DNA of 64,000 nucleotides. Origin: Enterococcus_D entomosocium (GTDB lineage Bacteria; Bacillota; Bacilli; Lactobacillales; Enterococcaceae). The stretch lies in assembly GCF_030441895.1 (NCBI RefSeq), contig NZ_JARJAS010000003.1; one strand, written 5' to 3'. Of this stretch, positions 59,863 through 64,000 are shown piece after piece. Made by a program: the position numbers and the translations under genes. Within the stretch, counting starts at the first letter, position 1. Each line of letters starts with the position of its first letter. The notes below the pieces were generated by a model. It saw only the letters and a list, made by a program, of their open reading frames with translations, had not been told where the DNA came from and made no database searches.

Positions 59863-59900
59863 CTCTTAAAATCGCTACTGACTGCTAGCGATTTTAAGAG
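59863..59900. repeat. Perfect 15-bp inverted repeat
   Basis: CTCTTAAAATCGCTA and TAGCGATTTTAAGAG are exact complements around the 8-base loop CTGACTGC. There is no T run on either strand. It lies 22 bases after the panE stop codon and may be an RNA-stabilising end or a repeat element. Confidence 0.7.
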
Positions 59901-59921
59901 TTATTACCTTCGCAGAAGTGT

Positions 59922-60860
59922 TTACTCTGCTGCTAAAATATCTTCCTTGGCATGGATCATTTGAGTCAAAAAGTCACAATAAGGCGTTGGCACTTGGTAC
60001 TTGCGGCCTTTTCGTGAGATTGCGCCATTGATATAATCGATCTCGGTTTTGCGATGATTATTGATCAAATCTTGATACATGGATGGATAGTGCATTCCGA
60101 TGCCTTCTGGATCATAGGTTTCCTCAATATGGTGGACTACTTCGGATACATCCAGTTGAACAGATTCATGGGTAGCAACTGCCGCAAATTCTTCCACAAT
60201 CGTTTGGACCATCGCACGCGCCGTTGAGGTTTGTCCGAATTGGGCAATATTCACATTTAAAATCGAACACAAACCATTTAGTGTGCCGTTGACACAGGCT
60301 TTGCGATAGATGGAGTAGCGAATGTTCTCAGAATAAGACGCATTTAACCCAGCATCAGCCAAGACTGCCGCTAATTGACGGGCATCTTCTTCTTTGCCCG
60401 GTTCGATATTTTGCAGTTCTACAGAACCATCCCCAAACAAGCGAACATTACCAGGACCAATCAAGTCCGCCGTCCAAATGGTATTTCCTAAAAAGATTTT
60501 ATCCGTGCTGACATATTTTTCAATCGTGTCCTCATGACCGATCCCGTTTAATAAGCATAAGACTTTCGTTTGCTCTCCGATCATCGGTTTGATCGTTTGC
60601 ATCATTTGATCCAGTTGCATCGCTTTAGTAAAGACCAGGATCAAGTCTGCTTGTACAGTCGTTGGGATCTCATTTTGCGAATAGATCGAAAAAGGGACTG
60701 CGATCTCTTCACCGTTTAAGTTCGCTCGTAATCCGTGTTCACGGATCGCTTCGATATGCGCCGGCCAGCCGTCGATCAACGTGACGTCATTTCCGCCTCT
60801 TTTTAGCATAATAGCAAAACGGCTGCCCATAGCACCTGCACCAGCAATAACAATTTTCAT
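59922..60860 (-). CDS. panE: 2-dehydropantoate 2-reductase family protein
   Basis: A 312-residue ketopantoate reductase-like enzyme. The NADP motif GAGAMGSRFA is at the N-terminus, the catalytic Lys is expected in RKACVNGTLNGLCSILN, and HYPSMYQDLINNHRKTEIDYING is the C-terminal signature. The start ATG at 60860 has AGAGGAATTC upstream. No other pantothenate genes are close by, and PanE-like proteins also reduce other 2-keto acids, so the exact substrate is open. Confidence 0.88.
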   Translation of the reverse strand: MKIVIAGAGAMGSRFAIMLKRGGNDVTLIDGWPAHIEAIREHGLRANLNGEEIAVPFSIYSQNEIPTTVQADLILVFTKAMQLDQMMQTIKPMIGEQTKVLCLLNGIGHEDTIEKYVSTDKIFLGNTIWTADLIGPGNVRLFGDGSVELQNIEPGKEEDARQLAAVLADAGLNASYSENIRYSIYRKACVNGTLNGLCSILNVNIAQFGQTSTARAMVQTIVEEFAAVATHESVQLDVSEVVHHIEETYDPEGIGMHYPSMYQDLINNHRKTEIDYINGAISRKGRKYQVPTPYCDFLTQMIHAKEDILAAE

Positions 60861-61023
60861 CTGAATTCCTCTTTCCTCTTCCACAATTAGGTATAGTTTA
60901 CTCTAAAATCGTGAAATATGCGAGAGCCTTGCGTTTTTTCTCAATAGGAAAGAAAAAAGAACAATTGGAATAGTTAGATTTTTCAGATAATTAAAAAACG
61001 GTTGTTTCCAATTTTGTCCATTC

Positions 61024-61088
61024 AAAAAAGTCGCACGGAAGATTGAAAACTTGACTGAGCGAAACCAGTTTTCGGACTCACGTGCGAC
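61024..61088 (-). terminator. Two-level stem-loop terminator of trhO
   Basis: Outer arms GTCGCACG (61030) and CGTGCGAC (61081) enclose an inner stem GAAAACT/AGTTTTC (61045/61067); the minus strand then has six T residues at 61029-61024. Confidence 0.8.
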
Positions 61089-61126
61089 CCTTCTATTCAA
61101 TTATTTCCTGTGAAACAGTTGTCGTT

Positions 61127-62089
61127 TTAGGCAGTGACTGTTTCATTGTTTGTTGTAAAGTTTTTTAGCCGTTCAGCTTTTTCCGCTTCTGTGATCCCAT
61201 GTTGTTCCACGTAACGGTTGTGTTCGTGGATGGCACAATCATAGCTACAGGCACCTAAATGGGCAGCCTGATTTTCCTCAGAAGTCAAAAATTGGCGATT
61301 GCATTCTGGGTTGGCACAGTTTACATAGCGCTCGCAAGGTGTGCCATCAAACCAGTCGCGACCGATAACTTTTTTATCCACATGATTGATTTCCACACTA
61401 ATACGTTCATCAAAGACGTACATTTTGCCATCCCAAAGCTCGCCTTGAACTTCTGGGTCATTCCCATAAGCAAAGATACCACCATGAAGTTGGGCCACAT
61501 CATCAAAGCCTTCTCGCAGCAACCAGCCTGAGAATTTTTCACAACGGATACCACCAGTACAATAAGTAACGACTTTTTTATCCATAAATTTTTCTTTATT
61601 ATCGATGATCCATTGCGGCAACTCACGGAAGCTGCGGATATCGGGACGAACGGCTCCCCGGAAATGGCCTAAGTCATATTCATAATCGTTACGGGCATCG
61701 ATCACCACGGTATCTTCATCTAACAAAGCTTCTTTGAACGCTTTAGGATCTAAATATTTTCCAGTCATTTCTAATGGATCGATGTCATCTTCCAGGTTCA
61801 ATGAAACCAATTCTTTGCGCGGACGAACGAATAGCTTTTTAAACGCATGTTCTTCTACTTCATCGATTTTATAAAAAATCCCTTTAAAACGGGGATCAGC
61901 TTCCATTTTTTCCATATAGCGATTTGTTGCTTCAACCGTTCCAGAAAGCGTGCCATTGATCCCTTCATTGGCTACTAAAATACGGCCCTTGATGCCAATT
62001 TCTTTTCCAAATGCTAAATGCTCCTTGGCGAAGCTTTCCGGATCTTCAATTGTTGTATATTTATAAAATAATAAAACGCGGTATGTCAA
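61127..62089 (-). CDS. trhO: tRNA uridine(34) hydroxylase (rhodanese family)
   Basis: A 320-residue protein of the YbfQ/TrhO family, which makes 5-hydroxyuridine at the wobble position of certain tRNAs. N-terminal acylphosphatase-like domain (1-95, with VANEGINGTLSG), rhodanese domain with active-site Cys in YCTGGIRCEKFSG, and a C-terminal zinc-binding cysteine cluster (CANPECNRQF and CSYDC). The start is a TTG with AGGAGGAATT upstream; no ATG gives the conserved N-terminus. Confidence 0.93.
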   Translation of the reverse strand: MTYRVLLFYKYTTIEDPESFAKEHLAFGKEIGIKGRILVANEGINGTLSGTVEATNRYMEKMEADPRFKGIFYKIDEVEEHAFKKLFVRPRKELVSLNLEDDIDPLEMTGKYLDPKAFKEALLDEDTVVIDARNDYEYDLGHFRGAVRPDIRSFRELPQWIIDNKEKFMDKKVVTYCTGGIRCEKFSGWLLREGFDDVAQLHGGIFAYGNDPEVQGELWDGKMYVFDERISVEINHVDKKVIGRDWFDGTPCERYVNCANPECNRQFLTSEENQAAHLGACSYDCAIHEHNRYVEQHGITEAEKAERLKNFTTNNETVTA

Positions 62090-62196
62090 ACCAATTCCTC
62101 CTTTTTTTGCACCCTACAGTATAGGTTATCGCGTGACAAAAAACGAGTTTTATGCTTGTACCTTTTCACACAATCTTTTTCTTTGAGCAAACAGTG

Positions 62197-62946
62197 TCAT
62201 GGATTGGTTTTATTGAGCTCTGCCACGAAAAAAGCTGTGACTTGATCCATCGTTTCTCCACGCACCAGATGGCGTTCTTCTCGCGAGATAAACTGCAGAT
62301 TTGCTTCTGGATTTTCTGCCACAAAGGCTTCCACATCAGCATAAGGAATTTTCTCGTCTTGGGTACCATGCCAAAATAAAAGGGGACGCTGTCCTAATTT
62401 CTCTGGTTGAGAAGACAGATCGTAAGCATCCATCCAGCTTAAAAGCTGACCATAATCCTCGGGTACAAAGAACCCAGCAGCGCCGGCGTGCATTTGGATG
62501 CGGTCACGGTATTTCAACATGGAAGGAGAACCCATGATACAAGCTGCCGCTGTGATTTCTGGATGCTGGCATAACAAACCACACGTGGTCATCCCTCCCA
62601 TGGAGACACCGCCAACTGCGATCTGACCGTTGACCAAACCAAGATTTTCAAAAAAATCGACTAAGTAAGAAAACTCAAATAGATTGGTTTGGATACTTTG
62701 CCAAAAAGTTAAAGAAGGAATCTCCGATAGCTGGGTCTTGCGCTCCCCATGATTGGCTGCATCTGGCAAGACCACCCGAAAACCTTCTCTAGCCAACTTT
62801 CTGCCTTGTGTCAACACTAATTCTTTGCTCGTCTGCCAACCATGATAGTAAATAATCAATGGCAGCGGTTCATAAATCATTTCTTCTGGTACGACTTCTA
62901 AGACCGGAATATTCCCGATTTTTCTTTTTCGAACAGCTAATTTCAT
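62197..62946 (-). CDS. Alpha/beta hydrolase (YitV-like esterase)
   Basis: A 249-residue cytoplasmic serine hydrolase. The nucleophile is Ser in VGGVSMGGMTTCG (G-x-S-x-G); the acid and base are expected in WHGTQDEKIPY and REERHLV. PLIIYYHGWQTSKE is the oxyanion region. I set the start at the ATG at 62946 (GAGGTGG upstream); the frame remains open further left into the end of the IS1182 element, which is not part of the gene. A -10-like TATACT lies about 20 bases upstream. Confidence 0.85.
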   Translation of the reverse strand: MKLAVRKRKIGNIPVLEVVPEEMIYEPLPLIIYYHGWQTSKELVLTQGRKLAREGFRVVLPDAANHGERKTQLSEIPSLTFWQSIQTNLFEFSYLVDFFENLGLVNGQIAVGGVSMGGMTTCGLLCQHPEITAAACIMGSPSMLKYRDRIQMHAGAAGFFVPEDYGQLLSWMDAYDLSSQPEKLGQRPLLFWHGTQDEKIPYADVEAFVAENPEANLQFISREERHLVRGETMDQVTAFFVAELNKTNP

Positions 62947-63036
62947 TCTTTTCCACCTCAGCTTAAGTATACAAAAAGTCGCCAAAAGCGCCACTGATAC
63001 GCTGCAAAAAGGGACTGTGACATAAGTCCATAGAAG

Positions 63037-63083
63037 AAAACCGCAAGAACTGACGAGAAATCGTTCATTTCTTGCGGTTTTTT
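63037..63083 (+). terminator. Hairpin at the IS1182 left end
   Basis: AAAACCGCAAGAA and TTCTTGCGGTTTT pair perfectly over 13 bases with T residues after; placed between the element's end and its transposase, it could stop read-in transcription from outside. Confidence 0.8.
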
Positions 63084-63152
63084 GGGTAAAATAAAAAGGA
63101 GCATCGGTTGCCGCCAATGCCCCATCATTTAATCCTGAAAGGACTAAACAAA

Positions 63153-64000
63153 ATGTATACTAATTATAACATGAATCAACTCACTTTGGATCTATCTACT
63201 TCATTTTCTCCAAAAGAAAATCATGTCGCCGTTTTTATCCATGAACTGGTTGAAGCGCTTCAGATTAATGACCCGTATCTTTTTGGTCGACCAAGAGAAT
63301 ATGATTTAGGTGCCATGATGAAGTTGGTTCTTTTTGCGTATACGCGAGAAACCTTTACAAGTCGCAAGATTGAACGTTTAGCTGAAGAAAACCTATATGC
63401 TCGCTGGTTGACGCAAGAACGGGTTCCGACTTATCGAACGATCGCCCGTTTTTGTGTATCTAACGATGTGCAGGAGTTGACTAATAAAGGCTTAGATCAG
63501 TTGACAGAGTATCTGCGTGCACGGAATCTGATTGATGATGCGTTGTTTATTGACGGTACAAAAATCTTGGCAGATGCGAATAAGTACAGCTTTGTCTGGA
63601 AGAAAAACACGATCCGATTCGATCAAATGAATCGCGAAAAACTGCTTACTATGATGACGGAACTAAGAGAAGCGTATGCCCTGAAACAGATTCCCGAAGG
63701 GACGACCTTGACAGTAGACATGATAGATGAACTGTTAACACGGATGGAACTACGTCTGGAAGAACTAGAAAAAGAAGTTGAGGCAACGAAACGTCTTTCG
63801 CCAAATCCAGCGAAACAACAACGGCGAACGTTGAAAAGCCAAGTACGCAAATTAAATACAAAACGAGAAAAAGTTCTGGAACATCAAACGCAGTTTTCTA
63901 CTTATGGGACAAGAAACAGTTATTCAAAAACTGATCATGATGCGACATTCATGCGCGTAAAAGAAGACCCTATGAAAAATGGCCAACTTAAGCCTGCGTA
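63153..64000 (+). CDS. IS1182-family transposase, 3' end outside the window
   Basis: From the ATG at 63153 (AAAGGA upstream) the frame is open without interruption to the window end, 282 codons. It begins MYTNYNMNQLTLDLSTSF and contains the N-terminal domain with ARWLTQERVPTYRTIARF, the DDE first Asp in ALFIDGTKILADANKYSFVW, and DHDATFMRVKEDPMKNGQ near the edge, all typical of IS1182-family transposases. The visible portion has no frameshift, so it may be active. Confidence 0.93.
   Translation, partial: MYTNYNMNQLTLDLSTSFSPKENHVAVFIHELVEALQINDPYLFGRPREYDLGAMMKLVLFAYTRETFTSRKIERLAEENLYARWLTQERVPTYRTIARFCVSNDVQELTNKGLDQLTEYLRARNLIDDALFIDGTKILADANKYSFVWKKNTIRFDQMNREKLLTMMTELREAYALKQIPEGTTLTVDMIDELLTRMELRLEELEKEVEATKRLSPNPAKQQRRTLKSQVRKLNTKREKVLEHQTQFSTYGTRNSYSKTDHDATFMRVKEDPMKNGQLKPA

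Larger units (their letters stand above)
63011..64000 (+). mobile_element. Left part of an IS1182-family insertion sequence
   Basis: The sequence GGGACTGTGACATAAGTCC at 63011-63029 looks like the terminal repeat of this type of element, followed by a terminator hairpin at 63037-63083 and the transposase gene, which runs past the window edge. The right end is not visible, so the borders and any target duplication cannot be checked. Confidence 0.7.

Noticed and set aside
62947..63117. N-terminal extension of the esterase with a hydrophobic stretch
   Set aside because: The extra codons lie in the promoter region and the end of the IS1182 element; the ATG at 62946 has a good ribosome binding site.

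Overview
The window reads as a chromosomal segment of a low-GC Gram-positive bacterium of the order Lactobacillales, most likely an Enterococcus (by eye the GC content and gene set would suit the E. casseliflavus/gallinarum side of the genus, but the species cannot be fixed from the sequence alone). The grounds are strong AGGAGG-type ribosome binding sites, lipoprotein signal peptides, a methionine T-box leader, RNase J2 with the degenerate HGHADA motif, CcpA-type cre sites, PRD/PTS sorbitol genes and a complete ytkL-ytoI-nrnA cluster. No tRNA, rRNA or CRISPR array was found.

Layout. 1-1.0 kb: tail of a sigma-70-like factor overlapping a membrane protein that is probably its anti-sigma partner. 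1.1-2.2 kb: YugP zinc peptidase and YjdM. 2.4-5.3 kb: metQ-metN-metI behind a T-box leader with its own promoter. 5.3-11.3 kb: lysine/diaminopimelate synthesis by the acetylase route, split into divergent operons (an M20 deacetylase, lysA and dapF to the left; dapA, dapB and dapH to the right); asd lies apart at 21-22 kb. 11.4-18 kb: nrnA, ytoI, ytkL, a DHA2-type efflux pump and rnjB. 18-21 kb: a cell-envelope patch of three lipoproteins (one PrsA-like, one with QTPKK repeats) with duplicated 3' ends and a decayed ISL3 transposase. 22-29 kb: a candidate small RNA, a GH13 maltodextrin hydrolase, a MarR regulator divergent from an ABC exporter, and mntH with an operator palindrome. 29-33.6 kb: serC-serA-DUF1015 and a monoacylglycerol-lipase-like hydrolase.

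33.7-60 kb is a nearly continuous carbohydrate region. It holds, in order: an ABC uptake system with GH2 and GH43 enzymes under a divergent two-domain ArsR-type regulator; a five-gene cluster of two Gfo/Idh/MocA oxidoreductases, two TIM-barrel epimerase/isomerases and a ThuA protein with an AraC regulator; a PHP phosphoesterase; a sorbitol PTS operon (srlD, gutR, gutM, EIIC, EIIBC, EIIA, transaldolase, HAD phosphatase); and a fructose-type PTS operon with a PfkB kinase and LacD aldolase, facing an RpiR regulator. Several promoters carry cre-like sites, pointing to catabolite repression. 60-64 kb: a PanE-like reductase, TrhO, an alpha/beta esterase and the left end of an IS1182-family element that runs off the window.

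Most notable are the oxidoreductase/epimerase/ThuA cluster, which resembles the parts of a non-hydrolytic (3-keto) glycoside-degradation route; the DUF1015 protein locked into a serine operon; the fructose-type PTS locus that would fit tagatose breakdown through tagatose 1-phosphate; the 10-bp-phased CGCAA array upstream of rnjB; and a promoter-hairpin-terminator unit at 22.4 kb that looks like an undescribed small RNA.
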